Shown here: positions 20,518 to 28,912 of the stretch, in pieces
Layout of the letters: each line of letters opens with the position of its first letter
Position numbering within the stretch: position 1 is the first letter of the stretch
NCBI RefSeq assembly: GCF_034119865.1
Contig: NZ_CP139421.1
Location: 4,132,501 to 4,196,500, forward strand
Source: Algoriphagus sp. NG3
GTDB taxonomy: Bacteria; Bacteroidota; Bacteroidia; Cytophagales; Cyclobacteriaceae
DNA length: 64,000 nucleotides
Direction: 5' to 3'
Notes under the pieces: model-generated
What the model was told of the DNA's origin: nothing
Seen by the model: only the letters and a program-made list of their open reading frames with translations
Databases searched by the model: none
Made by a program: the position numbers and the translations under genes

Positions 20518-21981
20518 TTAGTTGTAACCAGGATTATTCTCCAACAGGTCATTTAATATAATTTCATCCTGAGGAATTGGAGCTAGAATACGATAGTCAC
20601 TGTAAGGTACAGGCTCGGCTGATCCAGCTTTAGAAATGGTCAGACCGTTTCTTTTCAGGTCAAACCATCTATGCCCTTCCAGCGCAAACTCAATTCTTCT
20701 TTCATTAAGAATTGCTTGAAACAAGTCATTACCAGTAATTCCCGCCAATGCGCTTACACCTCTTTTGCTCCTTAAGGCATTCAGGTCAGCAAGAGCCCCT
20801 GCATTATCACCGGTTTTCTGCCTGGCTTCAGCTCTGATCAGGTATAGCTCAGAGGCTCTCAAAATCGGTAAGTTTTCCAGGAAATCCCCTTTGGAGCCAA
20901 GCCATTTCTTGGAAGCATAAACTACTCCATCAGCTCCACTACGGGTGGTCTCATCCCACATATCCCTTCTCACATCCCCTGCCCCATAGGAAGCCAGCAA
21001 TTCATCTGTAGCAGTCACAATAAATTGTGCGCCAGTGAAGACATTGGCAGATAATGAACTCATGGAGTTATTTACACCATCGACAGTACTCCAATCTACA
21101 GAACGGATTTCTATCTCAAATATCGATTCAGGATTCGGGAAAGTATTGAAAGCTTCTTCATATGCATTGGCAGCTACCAAACCTTCACCACTATTAGTCA
21201 ACCCCATTGATGCCATAGCCTGAGTAGCCATGGCGGCCGCTTCAGAATTTTTTCCTTCATAGAGATAAACTCTTGCCAACAAGGTTTCTGCGGCACCTTT
21301 GGAAGCCCGGTAATTGTCTTCGGTACCTACGGACTGACCTCCCAAGCTTGAAATAGCGCTAGTCAAATCAGACTCAATCTGATCATAAACCTCACGATTG
21401 GTGCTTCTAGCTTTAAAATCCGCATCAGAGAAGCCCAAAGTAGGTGTTGTTCTCAGAATAACCGAAGCATTAAATCCATTCACTTCCTGACCTGGCTCAT
21501 AGCCATAGACTCTTGCAAGATCGAAGTAGAACAGTGCTCTTAGAAAATGTGCCTCACCTTTCAATTTGGTACGAAGCGCTTCGTCACCCTCTACCTTGTC
21601 AATTTCGGTGATGAGTATATTTGCTTCATTAATCCCGGCATAGATCCCTCTGAATTCATTAGGATCATCATCTCCTTCAAACTCCCAAATATCAATATGA
21701 GCCCGGTCTGCATTGACTTCCTCACCAACATACCTCCCAGTATTAGCTATAAGCCTAAGATTATCGGCCATAATTTCCGGAGCGACCATCATAGTCTGTC
21801 CATAATAGTCGAAGCTCCTTACCTTTCCATAAATAGACATTAATAGGGATTCAAAGCTCTCCACATCTGAAAAGGCAGTTTCAGGAGTTAGGCTTTGCCT
21901 AGGTTCTGTTTCTAAAAGGCTATCGCATGAGCCCAAAATCAGAGCACTGCCTAGCATAAGTGTTTTTATAATATTTTTCAT
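20518..21981 (-). CDS. SusD/RagB family outer-membrane lipoprotein
   Basis: A 487-residue lid lipoprotein that captures substrate for the adjacent SusC channel. The lipoprotein signal is LMLGSALILGSCDSLLE. It has TPR-like helices (GEAHFLRALFYFDLARVYG, about 144-162) and the C-terminal SusD signature (ILNERRIEFALEGHRWFDLKR) with a final ENNPGYN. It is 12 bases from SusC and 12 from the lipoprotein, so one operon. The sequence does not show whether sugars or peptides are bound; no glycosidase gene lies nearby. Confidence 0.93.
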   Translation of the reverse strand: MKNIIKTLMLGSALILGSCDSLLETEPRQSLTPETAFSDVESFESLLMSIYGKVRSFDYYGQTMMVAPEIMADNLRLIANTGRYVGEEVNADRAHIDIWEFEGDDDPNEFRGIYAGINEANILITEIDKVEGDEALRTKLKGEAHFLRALFYFDLARVYGYEPGQEVNGFNASVILRTTPTLGFSDADFKARSTNREVYDQIESDLTSAISSLGGQSVGTEDNYRASKGAAETLLARVYLYEGKNSEAAAMATQAMASMGLTNSGEGLVAANAYEEAFNTFPNPESIFEIEIRSVDWSTVDGVNNSMSSLSANVFTGAQFIVTATDELLASYGAGDVRRDMWDETTRSGADGVVYASKKWLGSKGDFLENLPILRASELYLIRAEARQKTGDNAGALADLNALRSKRGVSALAGITGNDLFQAILNERRIEFALEGHRWFDLKRNGLTISKAGSAEPVPYSDYRILAPIPQDEIILNDLLENNPGYN

Positions 21982-21993
21982 TCCTAGTCCTGA

Positions 21994-24900
21994 TTAGAAG
22001 TTAAGATTGATACCAGCGGTAAGTTGCTTTCCATTAGGATAAGAACCATAGGTAGAAGTGTTCCCAATTGAGTTGACTTCAGGATCGATACCGTTGTAGT
22101 TGGTGAATGTCGCCAAGTTCATTCCTTGCAAGAATATTGTCGCACTGCTCATCCCGATTTTTTGGGCCGCCACATTTCCTAAAGTATATTTCAGGGTGAC
22201 TTGCTTTAATCTGACATACCCTCCATCACTTAGAAGTCTTGTAGAGAAAGTACCGATATTTGAAGTACCTGGAGCCTGACCACCTTCATATGGCTTACCT
22301 ACTGTAGTGACATCCCCAGGTTGTTTCCAGTAATCTCCTTGGCTGACAAATTGGTTATCCGGACCAGATCCCCAGGAGCCTAAATTATAGATATCTGAAT
22401 TGGTTACTAGATTCCCAAATTGCCCTTGGAAAAACACCTCCAGACTAAAAGGCCCATAAGTGAAACTATTAGCCAAACCACCATAGCTACTTGGAAGCGC
22501 ACTTCCTCTATACGCCAAAGTGGATTCTCCTGCAACATATGTATAAGCCCCGGTTCCAGTACCATCATCATACATGGCTAATCCATTTGCAGGATTTACA
22601 CCGAGGTATTCATTAGTATAAAAGAAATCTATAGGCCTTCCCACGATTAGATCATTGCCAACCCTGTCAAGCCCATCATAGAGTGATAAAAGCTCATTTT
22701 GTAACAGAGTGATATTGAAAGCTGTGCTCCATTGGAATTTGCCAACCACCACATTGGTAGTTTGGAGATCAATATCAATCCCTTGATTTCTGACTTCGCC
22801 TGTATTACGTGTGATCTCACCAAACCCAGCATCCACTGGAAGTGGCGTGTCAAATAAAAGGGATTTAGAATTTTTTCTCCAAAAATCAACTGTCGCGATT
22901 ATTCTTCCATTGAACAAAGTAGCATCTACTCCGATATTAAAAGTTTCAGATTCCTCCCATGTCAATAGGTCATTACCCAGTTGACTGATCGATAAGCCTC
23001 CACTACCAAGATATTGCCCGCTTGAACCTACTAAGGTTCTAGACGCAAAATTAAGAATGTCTGAGTTACCTGTAATCCCGTATGACCCCCTCATTCTTAG
23101 GTTATCCAGCCAGGTCACATCCTGTAAGAAGCCTTCCGAAGAAAGTCTCCACCCAACAGAAACAGCTCCGAAGTTCCCCCATTTATATTCTGTTCCAAAA
23201 CGTGAATTACCATCTCTTCTCAAAGTCAGGTCAGCAGTATATCTATCATCATAGTCATACTTAGCTTGACCAAAGAACCCTGCTCTTTTATATTCTGTAT
23301 AATTACTGTTTACCGCAAATGGAACTGCCGCATTTTGAAGATAAATCAATGTAGGATTAGGGAATCCACGTCCTGTTGCTGATTGAACATCGCCATTAGC
23401 ACTTTTATATTCAAATCCTAAAATACCTGACACCGTATGAACATCATTAAACTTCTTATTGAAATTGAAGTTATGGTTGGTATTGAAATTCATATTCCTT
23501 CTTCCGGTAAACACAGAAGCACCTCCATAGGATGAAAACGCAGGAATAGTAGATGGCCTGTTATTGATCTCCTGTATATCAGAAAAATCAACCCCAAAAT
23601 ATGACGTGAAACTTAGCCAAGGAGCAAACTGATAGGTTAAATTCAGATTGGAAACAGTTTGCACCGTTTTCGCATTTCGCAGTTCTTGGGACACCCCTTG
23701 GACAATGTTATAACCGAAGAGGTGATTGGATGGGTAAGGGGCAAAATCACCATCCTCATTATAAATAGGGACATTTGGTCTGGCTGAATATCCGGCTACA
23801 AACGGCCCATTTACGAAGTTTCCTCTATCTATAGATCCATTGGTGTTTTGATATGCCAATGACAAAGAAGCACCAACAGTAAATTTCTGGTTTGGCCTAT
23901 GAGTCAGGTTTAAACGCCCAGTAGCCCGCTCATAGTCAGACTTTATAATCTGAGCTTCCTGTTTGGTGTATGAACCTGAAAGGAAAAACGTGGTCTTCTC
24001 ATCACCGCCGGAAACAGAAAGATCATATACACTTAACCTACCATCTCTGTACAGTGCATCTAGCCAGTCATAGCTTTCAAGGTTCGGATCTTCTGGATTC
24101 CCATAGGTGGCAGCCGCATTAGCAGGATTTAATCCGGCATTGATATAGGCATCTCTTTTAATTGTAGCCAGTTGGGAAGCATCCATCACATCATAAAGAT
24201 TCAATGGCTGCACTATACCTTCCTGAACCGAAACTCTTACGTTGGTTTTGCCTTTCTTACCTCTTTTGGTATTGATCAAAACCACCCCGTTTGCTGCCTG
24301 GGCACCGTAGATCGCAGCCGCAGCGGCATCCTTTAGGACTTCGATAGATTCAATGTCATTCGGGTTGATGGATGCCAATGCATTTTGAGAGCCTTGACTG
24401 GCCATACTTCCGTTTGTACCATCTATTCCGCCTATGGCTACCTGCACACCATCAACGATGTACAACGGATCATTGCCTGCATTGATAGAACCTACCCCAC
24501 GGATACGAACTGTAAGCGCCCCACCTGGCTGGCCTGTAGATGACGTCACCTGCACACCAGCAATCCTACCCTGCATCGCACGGTCGAAAGACTGAACAGG
24601 CAAATCCTGAAACACTTCACCTTTAACTGCTGAAATTGCACCAGTAATTTCCCGTCTAGATTGATCACCATAAGATGTGACCACAAATTCCGAGAGAGAT
24701 TGTACATCTGGCTCCATTGCAACATCGATAGATGTGCGGTTGCCTATTGTAACCTCCTGTGGACTTAAGCCTACAAAGCTAAAGACCAATACATTGCTTC
24801 CGGCAGGGACACTAATTGAATACTTGCCATCAATATCTGTGGCTGTACCAATGGTGGTTCCCTTTACCAGAACTGTCGCTCCTGGTACTCCTAGATTATC

Positions 24901-24999
24901 TTCAGTAGAAGTAACCGTACCAGTGATCACGCGGCTTTGGGCAAATGCTACCGCACTTGCCAAAAACAGTGTGAGTCCTAGAAGTAAAATTTTCCTCAT
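21994..24999 (-). CDS. SusC/RagA family TonB-dependent receptor
   Basis: A 1001-residue outer-membrane channel for TonB-powered uptake. Signal peptide (LLLGLTLFLASAVAFAQ), carboxypeptidase-like regulatory domain (VITGTVTSTEDNLGVPGATV), a plug domain with VTSYGDQSRREITGAIS, the SusC signature NDPLYIVDGVQVAIGG and SIEVLKDAAAAAIYGA, and a beta-barrel ending in LTAGINLNF. There is no extra N-terminal secretin-like (STN) domain, so no FecR-type signalling is expected. First gene of its operon. Confidence 0.95.
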   Translation of the reverse strand: MRKILLLGLTLFLASAVAFAQSRVITGTVTSTEDNLGVPGATVLVKGTTIGTATDIDGKYSISVPAGSNVLVFSFVGLSPQEVTIGNRTSIDVAMEPDVQSLSEFVVTSYGDQSRREITGAISAVKGEVFQDLPVQSFDRAMQGRIAGVQVTSSTGQPGGALTVRIRGVGSINAGNDPLYIVDGVQVAIGGIDGTNGSMASQGSQNALASINPNDIESIEVLKDAAAAAIYGAQAANGVVLINTKRGKKGKTNVRVSVQEGIVQPLNLYDVMDASQLATIKRDAYINAGLNPANAAATYGNPEDPNLESYDWLDALYRDGRLSVYDLSVSGGDEKTTFFLSGSYTKQEAQIIKSDYERATGRLNLTHRPNQKFTVGASLSLAYQNTNGSIDRGNFVNGPFVAGYSARPNVPIYNEDGDFAPYPSNHLFGYNIVQGVSQELRNAKTVQTVSNLNLTYQFAPWLSFTSYFGVDFSDIQEINNRPSTIPAFSSYGGASVFTGRRNMNFNTNHNFNFNKKFNDVHTVSGILGFEYKSANGDVQSATGRGFPNPTLIYLQNAAVPFAVNSNYTEYKRAGFFGQAKYDYDDRYTADLTLRRDGNSRFGTEYKWGNFGAVSVGWRLSSEGFLQDVTWLDNLRMRGSYGITGNSDILNFASRTLVGSSGQYLGSGGLSISQLGNDLLTWEESETFNIGVDATLFNGRIIATVDFWRKNSKSLLFDTPLPVDAGFGEITRNTGEVRNQGIDIDLQTTNVVVGKFQWSTAFNITLLQNELLSLYDGLDRVGNDLIVGRPIDFFYTNEYLGVNPANGLAMYDDGTGTGAYTYVAGESTLAYRGSALPSSYGGLANSFTYGPFSLEVFFQGQFGNLVTNSDIYNLGSWGSGPDNQFVSQGDYWKQPGDVTTVGKPYEGGQAPGTSNIGTFSTRLLSDGGYVRLKQVTLKYTLGNVAAQKIGMSSATIFLQGMNLATFTNYNGIDPEVNSIGNTSTYGSYPNGKQLTAGINLNF

Positions 25000-25481
25000 A
25001 TTAGTTCTATTAAGGTTTAAATTAGAATCAATTATATCCTTTTCGACAATAATTTCCCAAAGTGAGCTAGAGAAATAATTATAAAAACCAAGAAACCACG
25101 TGTAGAAAAATTCATCAATTTGACCAAAAACGAAACATTATTGTCCGTTTTTGAGAAATTTAACAAATTCATAAATTTATATTCCGTTAATCAATTGTTA
25201 ACAAAAGTTAATTTGCATTTAAAAAAAAATATTCTTCTATAGTTCAACCAACTCCTCTAGTTTATAATATTAAAATTTTAGGAAATCAATCTATAACAAA
25301 ATTTTATATGCCATCTACCCTTTTGTCAGTATTTAACAGCTTAAAAAGATAGGTAAAAGAAATAATCCCCTGATCCAACCTAGAAAACAAAGCATATATC
25401 AGGTTTTGTAGTTTTAAACCTATATATACAGTATGATTTTAAACGGCATTCAAAGACAGCCAATCACTGACAGTCAATACA
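25000..25481. other. AT-rich spacer upstream of susC-like gene
   Basis: A 482-base stretch between the OmpA-type gene and the SusC-type gene, both on the minus strand. It must hold the SusC promoter, but by eye I find no minus-strand TAnnTTTG element with a spaced TTG. I also see no terminator hairpin, tRNA or convincing small gene. Confidence 0.5.
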
Positions 25482-27404
25482 TTACAAAATCTTTATCGTG
25501 ATTCTCCTGTTCAGCGCTTGATTCTTCGGAGTGGTGTTTGGAACCATCGGCTCCTTATCCCCCTTGCCCTCCACCAATACACGAGCTTCGTGAAATCCTG
25601 CCGAAATCAAGAATTGCTGAACACTTTTGGCACGCCGCAAGCTGAGCGTTTGATTATAACCGGCACTTCCCACATTATCTGTATGGCCAGAAATTAGAAT
25701 ATTCACATTAGGGTTTTCAGTCAAAAATTTCACCAACCGTTTCAGTGAGGAAATAGATTCACTTTTGAGGCTATATTCATCGAATTCAAAAAACACATTC
25801 TCAAACACAAACTCTTCGCCTGCGGCTACAGGCACCAATTCCACCTTGAGATCTTTCACATTTTTAATATTATCCCGCTCTACATTATATATCTTAGGCA
25901 GAAACCCCTTTTTTTCTACATAAAGTCCCGAAATCGCCTTATCAGGATAAAGCATCATAAACTCACCTGTCTTGCCATCAGCCCCAAATTGGTACAGTGT
26001 ACTGTCATTAGTAAGTGACACCAGCGACAAGGAAGCGTCCACTGGCTCTCCCGTCTTTGAGTTGAGTACTTTCCCTTCTGTGACAGTTAAGTTCTCCCCC
26101 AGATAAATATCCTCAGGAAATTTGAATCTATATAAAAGTGATCTGTCCTGCCCTTGCTCTATTGAGGTCAACTCTGTGAAATAAGCATAATCCTTCTGAG
26201 CTGTAATAAACAAAGCCACCTGATCGTGCTGGTCATTTATAGGTAAGCCTAGATTTTCAGGTTTTGAAAACTCCCCATCCACTACTCGGGAAAGATGTAT
26301 ATCCATCCCTCCAAAACCAGGATGGCCATTAGACGCAAAAAACAAGATTTCATTATTGAAAAACATAAATGGGGAAATCTCATCTTTTGGCGTATTTACA
26401 ACATCCCCTAGATTCTTTGCCACTGACCAAGTACCATCATTTTGCAAAACGGAATACCAAATATCATTTCCGCCATAGCCTCCCTTTCTATTGGATGAAA
26501 AAAACAGGATCTTTCCATCAGCTGAAAGTGATGGCTGTGAATCCCAAAAACGGGAATTGACATTTTTACCCATATTTCGGGGACGCTGCCATCTTCCGTT
26601 TAATTTATACGCTATATAGAGGTCGCAACTTCCCTCAGAATCCGGGGCATCACAGGAAGTATAGATCAGAACATTTCCATCCGCAGTGATAGAGCAGGTT
26701 CCTTCGTTATAGGGAGAGTTAATTGTTTCAGCTATGCTTTGCGGCTTAGTCCAACCTCCATCCGTCCCCATAAAAGACATGTAAATATCCTCCTTATGAT
26801 TAGTTCCTGCACCATCCCTTTTAGTGAATAAAATCTGCTCGCCATTTGCCGTGAGCACAGGAAAATACTGCAATTGGAATTCATTCAATGGCTGCTCAAG
26901 CTTTTCTTTCTCTATCACCCAATCACGCTCTAGATGATCTTTAAGAAAAAGCATTTGGTCAGCCATTTCTTTGTAATACACATGCTTTCGAAAACTTTCC
27001 TCCAGCATAGGCTCTGTTTCCAAAAATTTCGAATAAGCCTCCTTATATCTTCCCTGTTTGAGATAGACATTGGTAAATACCCAGCCTATATCCGCCTTGT
27101 GTTTTATAGTGGCTTTGGGGTTAGCCAATTTGGACTGCCCGCTTATTAAGCTTTTCTCAGCTCCATCCAGATCTCCCTGTGTCATCTGAAGTTGGGCTAA
27201 TTTCACATAGGCTTCCAAAAAAGAAGCTTCTCGCTTTATCGCACTTTGAAATTTCTCAATTGCCGCCTCATACTGCCTTGAAAGCGTAAGCTCCTCCCCT
27301 TCCTGATACATCTTGATCGCCTTGCCATCTATAATAGAATAACCCTGGGCGTGGGCCACCATATTACTAGAAAAAAGAAATAACAAAAGGAAAACTGCGC
27401 GCAT
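25482..27404 (-). CDS. OmpA family protein with TPR and PD40 repeats
   Basis: An envelope protein of 640 residues. Signal peptide (AVFLLLFLFSSNMVAHAQ), TPR-like helices over about residues 25-150, WD40-like PD40 beta-propeller repeats (PSLSADGKILFFSSNRKGG and neighbours), a carboxypeptidase-regulatory-like segment, and a C-terminal OmpA peptidoglycan-binding domain (ISGHTDNVGSAGYNQTLSLR, ALNRRITIKIL). I choose the ATG at 27404 (MRAVFLLL), because the reading from 27473 adds residues before the signal peptide and overlaps queE. This architecture includes the T9SS/gliding-associated PorE-like group; assignment to that role is not certain. Confidence 0.85.
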   Translation of the reverse strand: MRAVFLLLFLFSSNMVAHAQGYSIIDGKAIKMYQEGEELTLSRQYEAAIEKFQSAIKREASFLEAYVKLAQLQMTQGDLDGAEKSLISGQSKLANPKATIKHKADIGWVFTNVYLKQGRYKEAYSKFLETEPMLEESFRKHVYYKEMADQMLFLKDHLERDWVIEKEKLEQPLNEFQLQYFPVLTANGEQILFTKRDGAGTNHKEDIYMSFMGTDGGWTKPQSIAETINSPYNEGTCSITADGNVLIYTSCDAPDSEGSCDLYIAYKLNGRWQRPRNMGKNVNSRFWDSQPSLSADGKILFFSSNRKGGYGGNDIWYSVLQNDGTWSVAKNLGDVVNTPKDEISPFMFFNNEILFFASNGHPGFGGMDIHLSRVVDGEFSKPENLGLPINDQHDQVALFITAQKDYAYFTELTSIEQGQDRSLLYRFKFPEDIYLGENLTVTEGKVLNSKTGEPVDASLSLVSLTNDSTLYQFGADGKTGEFMMLYPDKAISGLYVEKKGFLPKIYNVERDNIKNVKDLKVELVPVAAGEEFVFENVFFEFDEYSLKSESISSLKRLVKFLTENPNVNILISGHTDNVGSAGYNQTLSLRRAKSVQQFLISAGFHEARVLVEGKGDKEPMVPNTTPKNQALNRRITIKIL

Positions 27405-27408
27405 GGAC

Positions 27409-28035
27409 TTAAGGAATGTCCATAAATTTATGAGTTTGAAGCGAAATTTTCCATTTTGGGCGATTTTTTGCAAAATCTATGATTAGGGGGGTAAACTTTT
27501 CTGCCTTACTCCATTCCGGCTGAAGGCGCAGTTCGCAGTTGGAATTAACCAACTCTGCATGCTCTTCCGCAAATGCAAAATCACTTTGATGAAACACCAC
27601 AACCTTCAGCTCATCAGCTACTTCATAAATAGATGGATGTGGCTTTTTGAATTTCTTAGGTGAAAAACAAACCCAATCAAAATCCCCCGAAAACGGATGG
27701 GCTCCGGAAGTCTCGATATTTGTAGTAAACCCTTTAGACTTCAACAAGGAAGTCAAGGGACCTAAATCATACATTAAAGGCTCTCCGCCTGTGATGACAA
27801 CTAGCCTTCCCGGATGCGCCAGAGCGTCTGAAACAATCTCTTCTATAGAAAGAACCGGCCATTTACCCGAATCCCAGGATTCCTTGACGTCACACCAGAC
27901 ACACCCCACATCACAGCCTCCAAGCCGGATAAAATAAGCGGGGTACCCCGTAAATCTACCTTCTCCTTGTATTGTATAAAACGCCTCCATCACCGGAAGC
28001 ATGGTTCCCTGCGTGACCATTTGTGCTGTCTTCAT
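27409..28035 (-). CDS. queE: 7-carboxy-7-deazaguanine synthase
   Basis: A radical SAM enzyme that contracts 6-carboxytetrahydropterin to 7-carboxy-7-deazaguanine in queuosine synthesis. The N-terminus has EAFYTIQGEGRFTGYPAYF and the cluster-binding CDVGCVWCD (CX3CX2C, about residues 41-48), followed by VITGGEPL. 208 residues is normal. It works directly after QueD (14859-15278). A -7-like TACCTTTG is at 28089-28082. Confidence 0.92.
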   Translation of the reverse strand: MKTAQMVTQGTMLPVMEAFYTIQGEGRFTGYPAYFIRLGGCDVGCVWCDVKESWDSGKWPVLSIEEIVSDALAHPGRLVVITGGEPLMYDLGPLTSLLKSKGFTTNIETSGAHPFSGDFDWVCFSPKKFKKPHPSIYEVADELKVVVFHQSDFAFAEEHAELVNSNCELRLQPEWSKAEKFTPLIIDFAKNRPKWKISLQTHKFMDIP

Positions 28036-28171
28036 GAATTTTTGTTGAAGCGGGCGATTGAACCGCTGGTGAATAATGCCGCAAAGGTAAGGGTTTTGAA
28101 TTGGAAAATTTAAAAATCAGAAAATTGAAAGATTAACTCCACGATTTCCAATTCTTTGAAACCAGTGATTT

Positions 28172-28286
28172 CATCTGTTTATAATTTGATTTTCAATGAT
28201 CACACCTGCCTGCCGGCAGGCAGGTGGAACCTCGCATAGTTAATAAGCACTCCCCCATGTGTCACTCTCGACCTGCTCGATTTCAT
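28172..28286 (-). repeat. ATGA-bounded intergenic repeat, copy 2 (after GNAT gene)
   Basis: On the minus strand the unit starts at TTATGAAATCGAGC, where TGA is the GNAT stop codon, and ends AAACAGATGAAA. The end has no long gene after it; the ATG opens a 13-codon frame (28174-28133) only. It contains a 22-bp palindrome (ACCTGCCTGCC and complement, 28205-28228) that replaces part of the core found in other copies. Confidence 0.75.
28200..28286 (-). CDS. Small ORF in repeat copy 2 (28 codons, altered C-terminus)
   Basis: From the repeat's first ATG the frame reads MKSSRSRVTHGG, then VLINYARFH, and ends LPAGRQV. The first 21 residues follow the pattern of the intact copies at 41565 and 53476; the end comes from the inserted palindrome. 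ATG overlaps the GNAT stop as ATGA. Whether it is translated is unknown. Confidence 0.3.
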   Translation of the reverse strand: MKSSRSRVTHGGVLINYARFHLPAGRQV

Positions 28287-28738
28287 AACTTTTTCATCAT
28301 CACAATCCTATAATCCTCCACCCCACCTTTTCGGATTACGTTCATGATCTTGAAGCTCCTCTTGAGCCCAAAGCAGATCATGGCCGGAAAACGGTTTCTG
28401 GTCTTAAAGAAAATTTTCTTATACCCATTCATCTTAGCCCATTTCTCCATATAATCAGCCAATGCCGTAGCTACTCCATATTCTCGGAATCCTGGAATCA
28501 CCCCTCCCATCCAGGAATAAAAAGTAGTAAGGCTGTCATGTTGGTATCCTACTTTAAACCCAGCTAACTTCCCCTCCACTTCTGCCACTAAGGCTAAATG
28601 AGACAAATTCTCAAGCCGCTTCCGGTAGAAGTCTTCTCCAATCTTTTCATGAAATTCCGGAATAAGCTGATGTATAGCAAAGAGCTCATCGCACGAGGCC
28701 TCTCGTATAACAATCCTTATTTTGTACTCCTTATTCAT
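28283..28738 (-). CDS. GNAT family N-acetyltransferase
   Basis: A 151-residue single-domain acetyltransferase. The acetyl-CoA binding motif is GVIPGFREYGVATALADYM (about residues 80-98), followed by KIFFKTRNRFPAMICFGLK. The substrate cannot be told. The gene is divergent from leuS. Its stop codon lies in the first bases of repeat copy 2. Confidence 0.85.
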   Translation of the reverse strand: MNKEYKIRIVIREASCDELFAIHQLIPEFHEKIGEDFYRKRLENLSHLALVAEVEGKLAGFKVGYQHDSLTTFYSWMGGVIPGFREYGVATALADYMEKWAKMNGYKKIFFKTRNRFPAMICFGLKRSFKIMNVIRKGGVEDYRIVMMKKL

Positions 28739-28912
28739 ACTAATTTAGGTGTTATTGGGAATCTTCTAGCATGACAAGCTGAGCATCAAATTTCTCTACT
28801 AAAACCCAGGATAAAACAGGATTACATGATGAATTGTGAATTTGAATTCTAAAGCCCGTCATTTTTTCTATTTTTGCAGGCATTCAGTTGAAAAATAACG
28901 AATAATTCAAAC

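Noticed and set aside
28869..28876. Complete promoter for leuS
   Set aside because: The -7 box TATTTTTG is present, but the nearest TTTG is 24 bases upstream, outside the normal spacing.
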